Shown here: positions 24,422 through 36,083 of the stretch, piece by piece | Position numbering within the stretch: position 1 is the stretch's first letter | Layout: the number at the start of each line of letters is the position of its first letter | Notes under the pieces: model-generated | Seen by the model: only the letters and a program-made list of their open reading frames with translations | Database searches by the model: none | Told to the model about the DNA's origin: nothing | NCBI GenBank assembly: GCA_001600455.1 | Contig: BCKC01000008.1 | Location: 965,345 to 1,029,344, forward strand | DNA length: 64,000 nt | Direction: 5' to 3' | DNA from: Endocalyx cinctus | Lineage: Eukaryota > Ascomycota > Sordariomycetes > Amphisphaeriales > Apiosporaceae | Translations under genes and position numbers: made by a program

Positions 24422-25264
24422 ACAAACATCTAACATCTTTCTCTCGTTCTCTACGGAGTACCCGTATTTCATTCATTTTTATTTTTATTTTTATTTTTCT
24501 CTCCCCCATACAGTACTATATGTATTACAATACCCCCTAACCTTTGTAGTAAAAAAAATACATGAGATAAGACCTTTTCTACTTTTTCAAAACGCAGTTT
24601 GCCGCTATTTTATATATATTATCTGCTGTGTTCCTCTAATTTGTGTCAGTTTAGCACATATGGGTCATATTGTACCTTAAGCTGCGTACTCTCGAAAGGT
24701 ACTTTAATTATAACTCTTAATTATTATCACAAGAGCAATCAGAGACATTCTCAACCTCAAATCCCAATCCTATTGAAACCACCCCCAAAAGCACCCACCC
24801 CCCTCCCCTAAGCTTCACCTCGTAACACCCTCGTCTTTCTTTGGTACCCCCCCTTAGTTCCCCTTGTCCACCGTCGAGCCCGAGTCCATGATCAATCAAT
24901 CCTTCACTACTTATGTTCTACATATGTCTATTTAATTTTTATTTTATTTTATTTTATCTATATATATTTTTTAATGCGCTTCCCCCCCTCTTTTGCCTCC
25001 CCTACCCATCCCTCTCCCCACCCTTCTTCGCCTTGTCGGATCCTACTCTACACTAATAATTGGATTTCTCAGCTTACCACTCGCTAACTAGTTCAATTAA
25101 GAAACATCAAAAGCAGAAAAGCCTCCCATTACCACTCAGTCGCAACTAAGGTTCTGTCTTTTTTTTTTTGCCAACCGCCACACCATTTCCCTTGGTTACC
25201 TTTACTATCATATCCAACTCATATTGCGATCGCATCACTTCAGAGGTAAATTCAATCTTGAGCG

Positions 25265-26525
25265 ATGGACTTCACTCAGACCTACTATGGTGGAGCTCAG
25301 CCCTATCAATTCATCGGCATTCCTCCTCTGACCCCTTCTCATTCGAACTCGGCCGCATCCGAAGAGTATAACAACCATTCTCCACATGTTCGTCCTTCTT
25401 TTCTTTTCCCGCTATCGTTGTCTATGATTCGATAACCTTAATCTGTGGCACCTTAAACTGACTCTGGATTTCGCGTAGGAGATCTACGAAAATTTCCAGA
25501 ACAACGAGCATTTTCCGCCCAACTTTGATCAATACGGAGGAACTCAACAATTCCAGCACCATGCACCGCAAACCTTCCCCGGGCCCCCGGGGCCACCTAC
25601 GCCGCCGACCCAGCATTCCGCCCATAACCAGAATCAAGCTCAGATGAACGGAGGGGCTCAACAGGCCAATAGCCACCAAGCCGATATCCTTTCCACCGCA
25701 AAGCCTGACCCTGATGCGAACAGCAGGCAGACCGGTTCGAACTCGGAAGATGACGATTTAACACCAGCCCAGTCTCGCCGAAAAGCCCAGAATAGAGCGG
25801 CGTGAGTAATCGAATCCTATCTCTCCCTTTGTTGTTTTACCGACCCTTCCGCCAAGTAGGCGGGAACTGTCGCGATTCTAGACAGAAAGATAGTACCGCG
25901 AGAGAAGCGGATGCCTCGGTCCATACTTTTCCGAGGAAAGCGGGAAGATATTTGCTAACCACCGTGGTCTTTTCTCGATGATAGGCAACGTGCTTTTCGC
26001 GAACGCAAAGAGAGACATGTCAAGGACCTGGAGGCAAAACTAGCGACCCTCGAAGCGGCGCAGAGTCAGACAGCGAACGAGAATGAAAAATTGAAGCGCG
26101 ATTTACAGAAAATGAGTACGGAGAACGAGATTCTCCGGGCCACTTCGAGTGTCCAAGCACAGGCGGCGGCTCAGGCCCAGGCTGTCCAGCAGAGCGGCTC
26201 TATGTCTCCGCCTACCACAACGGGTCCCCAGCAATATAACCCGACGGACTTTTATTCAGACTTACTACAGAACCACGCAAACAAGACGCCTAGTCATCGT
26301 GTTGTCGAGTCTCCCGGTGGCGTGCGTCTCCTCGCAGCCGGGGCTACTTGGGACTATATTATCAACCACGATCTGTTTAGGAAAGGGCTCGTCGATGTGG
26401 CTGATGTAAGCGAACGTCTCAAATCTCAGGCTAAGTGCGACGGACAAGGACCTGTCTTCGAAGAGTCTGCTGTCCTTCATGCCATCGTCGAGAGTGTTGC
26501 CAGTGGCAGCGACGAGCTTCTATGA
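25265..26525 (+). CDS. Yap/Pap1-like bZIP transcription factor
   Basis: Nuclear bZIP regulator of the fungal Yap/AP-1-like class. Exons 25265-25387, 25479-25801 and 25985-26525 give 328 aa. The basic region reads RRKAQNRAAQRAFRERK (about 140-157), with the NxxAQRxFR signature of Yap/Pap1 factors that prefer TTAC-type half sites. A leucine-zipper heptad helix follows to about residue 200. The second intron falls inside the basic region (NRA/AQR). The N-terminus is Gln/Pro/His-rich with YQFIGIPPLTPSHS, a motif I associate with the Fcr3/RsmA-type subgroup; that placement is from memory. The C-terminal 120 residues hold a conserved RLLAAGATWDYI segment, but the cysteine-rich redox domains of true Yap1 are absent. 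It therefore may not be a direct oxidant sensor. The first donor (GTTCGT) is non-consensus at position 3. Confidence 0.85.
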
Positions 26526-27705
26526 GCGATGCATAGAAGTGGGGTGAGAAGAGCAGCGGGCACCGACGAAAGAATATGAAACCATTATGCGGGCCCCACG
26601 TTAGTCTGCCCATCGCAGTGGAAAGGTGGCCAGTTTACGCGGAGGGGTTTCATACGCATGATGAGTCGCGAGCAGACGAAGAATTCCGCCGGTGTCATTT
26701 TGAACCCGACACCGGCTAGTTGAGCTGGACGGAACCTGTATTACAAGTGCTCTTTCAACGAGCGTTTTTGCTGGTTGGAGTCTAAATGTGGCGGAGCTTT
26801 TGCCCTGAAACGGATGCGTCGGCGTTTTACTGATGAATTTGATGTTCACCTTGAAGATTATGTTATCACCTGCTCGGTTTGTCTTGTCTGTCGTTATCGG
26901 CTGAAGTAGAAGGGACCGAGAGGTGGAATGATTTCGTTTTAACACTTTTTATGTTACCCCCTATCGATCTAAAGGGAAAAAAAGAGTTCGATGATGATCT
27001 ATCTCATCTGACCTGCTTCTAGGATAAAGCCGAGTTATATATCATTGAAGCGGGCATAAAGTACTTTTTCTTTTCTCTTTCGAAAGTACAATTATTGCAA
27101 GATGCTCGTTTTTCTTGTGGGAAAAAAAAAGAGATAAGGGGGTTGGTTGGATCGAATACACGTTATTTTTTTTATGTATTACGTAGCTCATAACACGGGA
27201 CTAAAGGGGAAATCATTCACTTGAGAGATGAGCAGAGGAGAGAGAATCTTTCTTAATCGGTTGGGTATTTTTTTTTTTGGGAAGGGATATGGAGGATATA
27301 ACATTGCATACCACTGGAGCCATTTTTTTTTTCTATCTGTCTTTCTTTTTTTTCTGTTTCTAGATTTAGGTTCGGGGGATATATGTTTTTTTATTCTTTC
27401 TTTTTTTTTCCCCTTCGGTGATTTGAATACTTTATACGAAAACGGGCAATTTTAAATAATTTTTCTTTTCTTCCTTTCGATCTCCTAAAATTTATTTTCG
27501 AATGTGCTGAAACTGTATCACTCACGCATAAAATAAAAGATGCGATGGGATTTTTTCATGGTGATTTCATTTAGAGAGGCTGAGAAAAAGATGCGGTGAT
27601 AGTTAAAAAGAGAAACAGTAATTAAAAAATCGTATTACTTTAAGTCTTCGAAATCTCTCTCACGTTAATTAATCTATCACTAATTGTGTATGGTATCTTA
27701 AGAGG

Positions 27706-27732
27706 AAAAAAAAAAAGGGGGGGGGGGGGGGG
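27706..27732. repeat. Poly-A/poly-G junction
   Basis: About eleven A bases followed immediately by about sixteen G bases. On the minus strand this is a C-run followed by a T-run. The length is uncertain if the assembly mis-sized the homopolymers. Confidence 0.8.
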
Positions 27733-27810
27733 TTCGTGAGATAACGGAAAAACGCTTGCTGAAAGAAAAAAAAGTCCTCCCACCCTTAGCCTGTCATTTC
27801 CATTCCCACA

Positions 27811-27832
27811 TTATATATATATATATATATAT
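27811..27832. repeat. (TA)n microsatellite
   Basis: Alternating TA run of about ten units in the 3' flank of the CDP-alcohol phosphotransferase gene. Confidence 0.85.
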
Positions 27833-27924
27833 CTATGTCTATAGACGCAAAACAATAATCATCAAGTAGACGATTGGCCAGTAGACACAATCAACGAAAT
27901 CATAACCTCAATTCTCATCACCTT

Positions 27925-29352
27925 TCAATTCTTCTTCTTCCCGTTGGTGGCTGCGTGGTCCGACTCTTCGACGTAAGGATGCTTGATGGTAAGGCACCAT
28001 ATGTCTAGGTAATCGCATATGGTGACGATGACGTCGACAACGAAAGAACCGTACACGCCAACCGACATGCCGAGCATGCAGAACATGAAAGCTACTTGAT
28101 ACACATCGTCACCAAGGGCACTCGGCCATCCCGAGGCCCAGCCGATATGTTCCTGGAGGACGGGACCGAGCGAATCTATGACACCGCCGGCCAAGGGCAC
28201 GACCAGGACGTTCCAGTACGGGAAGTCGAGCTTGACGAGATGTGCGGTGATCATCTGGCCGACGCTGTAAGCGTTTACGATGCCGGCAAAGACAACGAAC
28301 GGTACGAGATGCTGGGTACGAATGATGGGTTGTAGGTAGAGGTACGTGACCATCAGAACCCAAGTGAAGAAAAAGGGCACGAGACCGAGCAAGGCACCGC
28401 GGCTACGATCTCCGCGAGCCCGTCGAGCCTTGATCACGTTACGGGCGCTCTCGACCGTGTTGAAAACGAGCATGACGGTACCCTGTACCATATACCATTG
28501 GGTGAAAGAGAAGTTGTATACAACTTCGGGTATGCCGAGGGTTTTGGGCACGCCGAGAAAGCCCAGCATGGACTGCTGCCAGAAAGATGCACCTCCTTGG
28601 TAACCGGTCAAGGCATAGACGAAAACGAGGATCAACACGCCTTCTACGGGACCGTTCACAATACCTAAGGTAAGAGTTTTGGTGTGATATTCATCCCAAG
28701 TCTGAACATAGAAAGTCAGGAGTGCTGTATCGGGCACATGCGTGTTAGTATGAGCAGGACAGACAGGATGAAAAGAAGAGCGGTACGATAGGAGGCACGA
28801 GAGACGTACATGCGAAAAGAGTAGCGACGGTGTACCAGCTTTGTCCCATATTCTGCGAGGCGGCGAATATCAGAACTTCGAGGCAGGTGTTGAGAGCGTC
28901 GACGCCATGATCGAACAATTCGCCAAGAGGGCCGCTCTGTCGTGTTCGTCGACTGTAGGATAATAGCGAAATGTGTTAGTATCACGAGAGGAAGAAGAAG
29001 AGAACGGTAATGAAGGTGGGGGTGGGGTATATGGTGTATCGTACGCTTGTGATCCATCCACGGCATCAAATGTTTGGTACAAGAACAAACCGGCAGCCCA
29101 GCTGTAGTAAACCCAAGGAGGACAGTTCTGGTCCAAAGTGGGATTATACCAGAGTAGGGTAAAGAGGTTGGCGACGACGAACATGAAACCCGACAAAGTG
29201 ATCAGGTTCGGGGCCATGGACATGGGGAAACACTTGATGACGACATTGGTATAGAAGGGCTTCAAAATATATTTCGACGTTAAAGAATGGTCGACACCCG
29301 AGTATTTGTAAAGTTTCAAATTAGGAAGATATTCCTGGCGCACATAAACCAT
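27925..29352 (-). CDS. EPT1: Choline/ethanolamine phosphotransferase (Cpt1/Ept1)
   Basis: Integral ER/Golgi enzyme of the Kennedy pathway, transferring phosphocholine or phosphoethanolamine from the CDP-alcohol to diacylglycerol. Exons 29352-29045, 28952-28810 and 28724-27925 (minus strand) give 416 aa. The CDP-alcohol phosphotransferase signature DGx2ARx8Gx3Dx3D is complete across the exon 1/2 junction (about residues 99-121: DGSQA then RRTRQSGPLGELFDHGVD), so the splice is strongly supported and all catalytic Asp residues are present. Multiple hydrophobic helices follow, and the basic C-terminus ends GKKKN, like a KKxx-style ER retrieval signal. The start MVYVRQEYLPNLKLYKYSGVDHS is typical of the fungal family. 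Sequence alone does not let me separate choline from ethanolamine preference; fungi often have a single dual-specificity gene, so the symbol is provisional. Confidence 0.9.
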
Positions 29353-30100
29353 TTTGACTTCTATTATTTAGTTGTCGATCTTTGGAGATTTACTTTGGAA
29401 AAGTAAAGGGAAGAAGAGAGAGAAAAAATCGGGTAGTAAATATGAAGAAAGCTTTAGTTTGTCTTAAAAACTTGAATTCAGATAAAACCGAAAACAATGA
29501 AGGAAGTAAAGAAAGAAATGATTATTTTCTCATTATTAAATTATTAAGAGGATTGATGAATATATCGGATTAGCAGACTGAATAAAGAAAGAAATTTCAA
29601 CGGAGTAGTAAATAATCTTGTGAAGATTGCTTGAATCCTTAAAGGACACACGCACACAACGTCATATTCCAATTTTAATCACTTGACAAGGATTAGTCCA
29701 CCTAACGTACGCTAAATTTTTTTTTCTTCTTCCATAAAAAAATTGTAGCAGGGATTATTGACACGTCGAATCGCGTACCCCAAAATGAACGCTAAAAGGG
29801 GTTTAACCTCAGAAATAGGTTTTATAGCAGGGATTAGGTGTTCGATATATACTGTACCTGAACATGCTGCTTTAAATTGAATCCTAACCTGAACCTAATC
29901 TACTATATAAGTTACTGTACGGAGTATATATCTAGAAATGAATATATTATAAAAATAAAAATTTATGTAAGCCTTTTTTCTGTATGTCACGGAACAGTAC
30001 ATGTACCATACGTATACTATAAGGGGGACTGTACTCCAGGTGGGACCAGCTGGTGGTTGGTGGCACTCGCTATACAATGGTATCCACATTTGTACGCTTT

Positions 30101-30300
30101 CAAAAAAATACCTTAGCTTACTTAGTACTTTCCTTTCCTCAACTTTAATCTTCGATAAATATACCGATTCATTCGAGCCCTGTCTTGATATATTGTATAT
30201 ATACGCCATCACAAGTTAAAAAAAAAATAGAAATATTTAGCTTGCCCTTTATAGGTTTATTTAACTGGTTAACTTTCAACAAATAACCCAGAGTATTATA
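30101..30300 (+). repeat. Degenerate dispersed repeat, copy A
   Basis: Resembles 53731-53880 over about 150 to 200 bases in the same orientation. Shared blocks include an A-run followed by CCT, CTTACTTAG or TACTTACTTAG, a pyrimidine block, ATCTTCG, ATATAC(C/T)GATTC, TTCGAG, CTTGATAT and finally CCCAGAG. Spacing differs by small gaps. There is no open frame and no terminal repeat I can define. Probably an old transposon fragment. Confidence 0.55.
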
Positions 30301-30398
30301 ATGGTTATTATTCCAAGGTGACACATGGGAAAGCCTACAATGTGGACCCATGCCCGCGAGGGGCGGAGGAGATCCGGGTTCGAATCCCGGCTCTGGGT
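30287..30398 (+). tRNA. tRNA-like Pol III unit, isotype unclear
   Basis: A perfect B-box (GGTTCGAATCC, 30378-30388) sits in a complete T arm, CCGGG loop CCCGG, followed by CTCTGGG and a T-rich Pol III terminator. CCCAGAG, the exact complement of the 3' acceptor strand, starts at 30287 and is followed by a weak A-box (TATTATAATGG). The span of 112 bases would need an intron of about 35 to 40 bases. However, I could not fold a convincing D stem or an anticodon stem-loop with U33, and CCCAGAG also belongs to a dispersed repeat present elsewhere without a B-box. It may be a tRNA pseudogene, a tRNA-derived element, or a true intron-bearing tRNA that I cannot fold by eye. Confidence 0.4.
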
Positions 30399-31105
30399 TT
30401 TTTTTTTTTTCTTCTTCTTCTTCTTTTCCTTTTCAAATTATGTTTTGGAGGATACATTATATTATACACGTTTGTATTGTGGTATCGAGACTATGAAAAA
30501 GCGGACTTTGCTCAAGTCAGGCGGGGCCTCAAAGGATCCATTCCTATTCCGATTCAGGATGGTAAAACTTCTAATATTATCGTAGAGGTACCCTCCAGCT
30601 ACGTGTAAGAAATACACATCGTCACTTACCTAATACCACCCGTACTGTATATCTGTTATTTCATAGTACGGTATAACAATATACAGGGCTACGAAGTATG
30701 TACTGAACTTATGTAGACGCTAGTACTCAGGTAGTTTACCTAAGTATCTTATTTATTAGATTTAGTAGCATCCATGGGTATGTATATACAGTGCATAAGT
30801 AAATAAAGTATTTTCTATCAACTTGAAGCTCTAAACCCTCTCTTTCCAGTGCTCTATCTTCAGTCTCACCAACGCATAATCATACTACATCTTAATCATA
30901 ATCGTAGTAATCATCATCAGGAAGTATAATTAAGATTGTTTTCAAACTTTTTTTTTAGTCCTCCTAGTTTAAAGCATCTCAGTAGTACTTCTCCCCCCTG
31001 ATGTTTCGAAACAATATGAACACCTTCTACACCGTTTCACTTTTTAGCGGCCATGTGTGCTTTGTTTATTCTTGTTTTAAGACGCCTTCCATATACACCT
31101 TGTCA

Positions 31106-34100
31106 TTACGCTACCGACGCCACCACTATAGCTGCAACGTTTTCTTCCTCGCTACGAACCGTAATCTTGGTAGTAACCCCGGACTTCGAAGAGAATGCCA
31201 TCCTGATGTTAGCCACCACCTTTCCGCCGTTCACCGTCTTGCCCAGTAACTTGAGCTGGTGCGTAGTCTGGTTGACCGGCACGTCCGTACCCTCCAGGGG
31301 TTGCAGCGAAAGTGCTTTGGCCAGTTGTTCCGTCGCATCTGTTATTTCAACCGTTAGTTATCAGAAGTCTCCATTTTTTTTTGTTGGGGTAAGAAAACAC
31401 TTACCTGCGATGCTGCTCATCCCCGAAAGCTGTAAAGTCTCTGATGCTTCCTCACCCGCTGCTCCAACCTGTTCCCAAACATGGTTAAAGTTGCTCGCAA
31501 ATGTTGGGATGACATAGTCGCTGCCGGCGAGCTCAAAGTCGCCAATCTCGTATTCGTCGTCGTAGCCGGTGTCTTCAGGTTCATTTGTCGTCGGGTCGAT
31601 CTCCTTACTCGTAAACTTGAGAATGTTCGAGAACGAGCTTGTAGGTAATGATCCTTCACCGTTGATTTTCTTGAACGCCACGTAAATCTTACCAGGCACA
31701 TCCGTCTCTAACTTCTCTGCCTGGATAATGAATACCTCTTCCAGTTCTTCTTCATCCGAAGGCATAGCCACCACCGACGCGTTCTCTAGCACCGTAGCCG
31801 GGAGCGTATTCTTGACCTCGTACTGTAGAACGATGTGCTCTTTGAAAATGTGTTTTACCACTGTGACCACGTATTCCGTTTCGGCCTCTGTCAGCTCGAC
31901 AACTGCTGACGATTTCAAGAGGGCACCGAATTCCTTCATCTCCGGGATAGCCATGAGCTCCTCTGTATATTTCTGAGCTGCCGCTGCTGCCGATGCTTGG
32001 GCTTCTACCCCGGTCGGCGAGCTCTTCGCAGGACCCGTCTTGGGCGGCTTGAGCGATGGAGTTGTCGCCGTAAGCTTCTTCGTTCGATCCTCGGCATCTG
32101 CTTGCTCACGGGTGACTACCGGAATCTTGCTAATATCGAATGGCGTGTCAAAGGCCGACTTGTCATCCGAAGTAACATACATGACGAGCTGATGTTCGAA
32201 GTAAGGTAAGGAGAACATGTTTTCTGGATAGCCGGTTAGTATTTTCAAAGGCCAATGCACCCAACAGAAAGAAAGGAACAAAATGAAGGAAGCTGCTTAC
32301 CATTCTTGATGAATCTGTCACCAATGTCATCTTCTTCATGCATGAGCCTGAGGTTGAGTGCCGCACGATCTCGAACTTCATCATCCACGTCGTCCAAGCA
32401 TCTAGTCAATAGAACATCGACACTTCGCTTGACCTCCGGATCTTTCTGTCCCACGCCAAATTTGGCTAGAGCGGTGACTGCCGCAGCTCTAACGATGGCA
32501 TTCTCGAGGACCACTCGGTTATAGATGTAACGGATGTATTTTGTCGGCTGCGAAGTCTTCGGCCCCTCGAGACCCAAGAGATGTAAAATCCGGACAGCGA
32601 GTTTTGTAAATTCGCAGTCTTCGATGAATTCACAGAGATGAGCAAGTGCGTCCTCTTTCGACTCCGGAACAAATTTGATAAGATCGAACATGCTCTCCAC
32701 TACCGCCCTCTTGAACTCGTAGCCACCCTCGTCCCGTAGGATACCACTGAGGAAGGCCAACATGCCCGCCTGTTTACTGGGAAATTTAAGGCAGAGCGTT
32801 CGGATAGCCTCAACAATAGTGATCTTGAATTCATCCGTAATTTCCGACATAAAACCCGTTATCTGCTTCATCAACCGATCCACGCTGGCCTCGTTGCCCG
32901 TCTTTAGGAGGGTAGTAATGGCAAATGTGGCGATAGATCGGTTACTGTTGGAAATAAGCGCTTCTATATCGGGGTTGCATACATGAACGGCCTGAGGCTT
33001 GAAGGAAGCGAAGTTGTGAAGGATACGAAGAGCGGCAAACTTAGTCACGGCGCGGGGTGAAGATAGGAATAACTGTAGCACGTGAACGGCCTGGGTAACC
33101 TCGGCGTCGCTCACATCTCTCATGTCGCAGATTGCCTTGGCAGCCTCGAAGTTGACCATCTCGCTCTTGTGTCTCAACCAGCCATCGAGCAGTTGCATCA
33201 TAGGCTTCCTCAGGGATTGATCCTCCTCGGCCAGATGTGCCGCTAGCCGTACTAGCATTACTATAGCAGCCGGACTCTTGACAGCCCCAGCGGCACCGAA
33301 CTGTTGAACCATCTTGACTAGTGCCATTCTATCGTGGGAACGCATCTGGTAGAGCAAGCCAATAGCATGATATTGAGCCATGGTGGAATTATTGACGGGA
33401 ATCGAGCCGGATGAGGACGAGAATCCGAGGGAGAAGCCACCCGAAGATTTGGTCGATGCGGCGGCCTCCTGTGTTTCAGACTGCCATCGTCGAACGACAT
33501 CTTTAGCGATAGGGAGAAGGTGGTAAGAAGAGACAAGAGCGGCCGAGGAAACGGAGGGGTTTTTGTCGACAATTGCCGTTTTGATAACTCGTTCGATTGA
33601 TTGGACGGTCGAGGCCTATGTCAGATCGGTCAGTAGGGGGGATTATATAGTAATGGACGGAGTGAGAAGCTTCCACATACATCGATGATACGACACAAGG
33701 CTCTTATGGCGTTAGGCCTAAAAATTGCATCTGTGCTTCCGCCCGTATCCTTCATTATGGTACTCGTGACCATAATGATGTCCTCGGCCGAGTGAGCGAG
33801 CTCCTTGATGACCAAATGGACCATCTGTCGCAAGCTGGCATCTTTATTCTGGAATAACTTCGAAATACCGAAGAAAAGGGTGGTTGCTTCATTTGTCGGG
33901 AACTTCTCCCCCGTGTATAGGAGGAGAGCAATCTTGGTCAAAAGGATACGACATCTTCTTGGTTGTATTGGGGAACTGTTGAATAATCGAGCTGAATGAC
34001 GAAGGCGGTGATTGATTTAGTTGTATATTCATGGTGGGGGAGAAGCATATTGGTGGTAGATACGAATTGTATTAATGGTACGAACCTTCTTGAAAGACTT

Positions 34101-34161
34101 GAGTACGATCAACCTTAACTAAGCCGAGATCGGCATCTTCATCTTTCTTGCCGTAACTCAT
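31106..34161 (-). CDS. SEC21: Coatomer subunit gamma (gamma-COP)
   Basis: Large subunit of the COPI coat, required for retrograde Golgi-to-ER and intra-Golgi vesicle traffic. Five minus-strand exons (34161-34086, 33991-33681, 33615-32301, 32223-31405, 31338-31106) sum to 918 codons, giving 917 aa, the usual family length. The start MSYGKKDEDADLGLVKVD is characteristic. The first 550 residues form the adaptin/HEAT-repeat trunk (for example ARLFNSSPIQPRRCRILLTK), followed by a linker rich in Pro, Ala and Lys. The C-terminal appendage runs through GKIYVAFK to RSEEENVAAIVVASVA. All splice junctions keep frame, and the 76-base first exon is confirmed by the conserved QEARLFN join. Nothing appears damaged. 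It is head-to-tail with TRM44 (434 bases apart). Confidence 0.95.
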
Positions 34162-34595
34162 ATTGGGCTGTCTGAGGCAAAGGTTGAAGATGTCGTGGTC
34201 TTCTTAGTCGGGATCTACTTCACATAATAATTTAAGGAACAGCACATTTGGCTGGCTTGTTGTCTAATAAGTTTAGTGGATAAGAACGAGCGACGTTGCA
34301 GATGCAAGGATTACCTATCACGTGATAAAATACTAGGTACCTAACCTAGGGTACGGTGGACTTTGATGCCCATAGACCCGTGGACTGTACACTATTTAGT
34401 AGGTAAATAGCCCCTGTGCCAGCCATATCCTAGCAGACCTAGGCAGCTAATGAACGAGCCCCTTTATTTGACCTCTCTTTAACTCTTGGTATCTTCTCTT
34501 TTTTTTAGGTAAAGAAAAAAAAAAGTTAATGAATGCTTCTATAACATGAATATTATACTAATAGAATCGCTTCTTTTTAAAGTTCTCCTATTGGG
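34162..34595. promoter_or_regulatory. TRM44-SEC21 intergenic region
   Basis: 434 bases that must hold the TRM44 3' end and the SEC21 promoter, both genes being on the minus strand. It contains TAGGTACC-like words and an A/T-run near 34500-34525. No specific factor site is defined. Confidence 0.5.
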
Positions 34596-36083
34596 TCAAT
34601 GGCCTCTAGGACCATTATTTAGAAGCTTAAGGACATTATCTAGATAGCCGTTTGTTCCACCATATTTGTTGATGATCAAATCTATTTGTCCAGATAATGT
34701 CCCATGTTTTCGGCCAATTAACCCTGTGTTCCTTGTACTGGGTATCCTCAACATCTCCACCTCGACTTCCCACCCACATTCCATGGCGATGTCGCTAACC
34801 CATTGTACAAGTGAAGAATACGCGGATGCAGATTTGCCCTTCTCTTTTGATGCAGGAGCTCTAAACCTTGCCCCGGAAAGGTTGTGGCTACAACATGGTA
34901 TCATAATAAACGGAGATTCCGAAATAGTCGCTAATATTGGTGTCCATGGTGTCAGCTCATCAGCATGGTTCGAGATGATGAAAGTACCCTTCTCGAAATT
35001 GCCATCATGTATCAAATCAGTAAAGTCAGGCTCCTGTAGCACAGAATTCAAAACAGCTTCCTGGTCTGCAGTACGTGAAATGATAGATGGTAAAAGGACA
35101 TGCTGCCGAAGACTCTGGGTCGTCAGACCGTCGGCGTCAAGAACAGGAGCCGAATAATTTGCCCAGGATTTGCGTCGCCGAGCATCAAACCCCCAGCCTG
35201 AATATCCCTCTTCCCGAAGCAGATACACGAGGAGGCCATTTCCGCACCCGATGTCGACAAAACCGGGGAAAGGAGAGTCTTGGTACATCTCAGCCCACAA
35301 TTCTATGAGAAATGCTGCTATGGCCAGATCTTCAAAAACATGCTTCGTAGGATCGGTGACCTCAGCCCAGCTCTCAATAAGCTTTCTAGCATACTTCTCT
35401 TTAAGCCGAGTATATGTAGTCTGGAAAATGACTTGAGGTATTATTGTATCATGTTGAACTCTTTTCACGTAGCCAGCTTCAGCCCCTTCGCCATGCTTGT
35501 AGAGCGTCTCCAGGAGATGGAAGGCCACCCTCATCAAATCTGGCGAGCAATCAACATCATCGAAAAAGTGAAAGTGAATGGAAATGGTCGTATCGGCTTT
35601 CTCGAGATTCCGTTCGTATAAGAAGGCCAGTCCCTGTATTTTAGGATGATAGAACGGCATATCTTGGTGGGAGGAGACGTGAGGTTTGTAAACAACCATC
35701 GACTTGAGTACCTCACCTTTTTCCTTATTATGGTATATCAAACATGTTTGGTTAAGAGGCTGGTCTCTCATGGTGTGTCTGGGTATCAGTTTCCGCACCA
35801 TCACCTTGTCCAGCTCAAAGTTGTTAAAGGAGACAAGTCTCGGTTGTAGATCCGGTACAACCGTCGTTGAAGTATGACCAGGCTCCTCTTCAGTCAAGAT
35901 ATCGGCTCTAAACAACCATGATGAATTGATATTGGGGTTACGGATGAGATTCATCATGACCTTCGAGAAGTTCTCTGGGCTGAAAGTACAGGTACTACGG
36001 TAAAGAGGAACCCATTTAGCCCCCGAGATATCTTGGAGCAGGCTTGGATGGTTTTCACCAAGCATATCTGGTGCAAACCCCAT
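34596..36083 (-). CDS. TRM44: tRNA(Ser) Um44 2'-O-methyltransferase
   Basis: Trm44 family, a SAM-dependent methyltransferase forming 2'-O-methyluridine at position 44 of tRNA-Ser in yeast. Intron-free 495-aa frame from the first ATG at 36083; a possible TTG two codons earlier is not used. The SAM-binding motif I is FVDIGCGNGLL (about residues 273-283), followed by the family signature GYSGWGFDARRRKSW. C-terminal conserved segments FIISNHADELTPW and PCCSHNLSGARF match the acceptor-side motifs of Trm44, and the basic IGRKHGTLSGQIDLI end is also present. All hallmark motifs are intact. It is divergent from the eIF1 gene, sharing about 950 bases of upstream DNA, and close to another tRNA-modification gene, TYW3. 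Confidence 0.9.
   Translation of the reverse strand: MGFAPDMLGENHPSLLQDISGAKWVPLYRSTCTFSPENFSKVMMNLIRNPNINSSWLFRADILTEEEPGHTSTTVVPDLQPRLVSFNNFELDKVMVRKLIPRHTMRDQPLNQTCLIYHNKEKGEVLKSMVVYKPHVSSHQDMPFYHPKIQGLAFLYERNLEKADTTISIHFHFFDDVDCSPDLMRVAFHLLETLYKHGEGAEAGYVKRVQHDTIIPQVIFQTTYTRLKEKYARKLIESWAEVTDPTKHVFEDLAIAAFLIELWAEMYQDSPFPGFVDIGCGNGLLVYLLREEGYSGWGFDARRRKSWANYSAPVLDADGLTTQSLRQHVLLPSIISRTADQEAVLNSVLQEPDFTDLIHDGNFEKGTFIISNHADELTPWTPILATISESPFIMIPCCSHNLSGARFRAPASKEKGKSASAYSSLVQWVSDIAMECGWEVEVEMLRIPSTRNTGLIGRKHGTLSGQIDLIINKYGGTNGYLDNVLKLLNNGPRGH

Larger units (their letters stand above)
20211..25264. other. 5-kb gene-poor region
   Basis: No gene I can support in either strand. 20211-21020 is AT-rich flank with a T-run near 20559. 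21030-22800 is less AT-rich and has several overlapping short frames (for example 21307-21753 and 22058-22495), none with recognisable domains or consistent splice sites. 22890-23030 holds three long A-runs. 23050-25260 is AT-rich with TAGGTA words and TACGGAGTA words (23538, 24231, 24452), a CATGGA tandem near 24398-24421 and TTTTTA repeats near 24475. The final 1 kb is pyrimidine-rich and is probably the bZIP promoter and leader. Confidence 0.5.
26526..27924. other. Convergent intergenic region
   Basis: Between the bZIP gene (+) and the phosphotransferase gene (-). It holds several T-runs, a poly-A then poly-G junction at about 27706-27732, and a (TA)n run near 27811-27832. Frames at 26601-26945 (-) and 27228-27455 (+) show no protein features. 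It is probably two 3' untranslated regions. Confidence 0.6.
29353..31105. other. Intergenic with repeat and tRNA-like unit
   Basis: Upstream of the phosphotransferase (-) and downstream of SEC21 (-). It contains a TACGGAGTA word (29918), a degenerate dispersed repeat copy (about 30101-30300) and a tRNA-like Pol III unit (30287-30398), each listed separately. The rest is AT-rich with TAGGTA words and no gene. Confidence 0.6.

Noticed and set aside
25168..25371. 67-aa frame overlapping the bZIP start
   Set aside because: Different frame from the bZIP first exon, which splices cleanly to the basic region.
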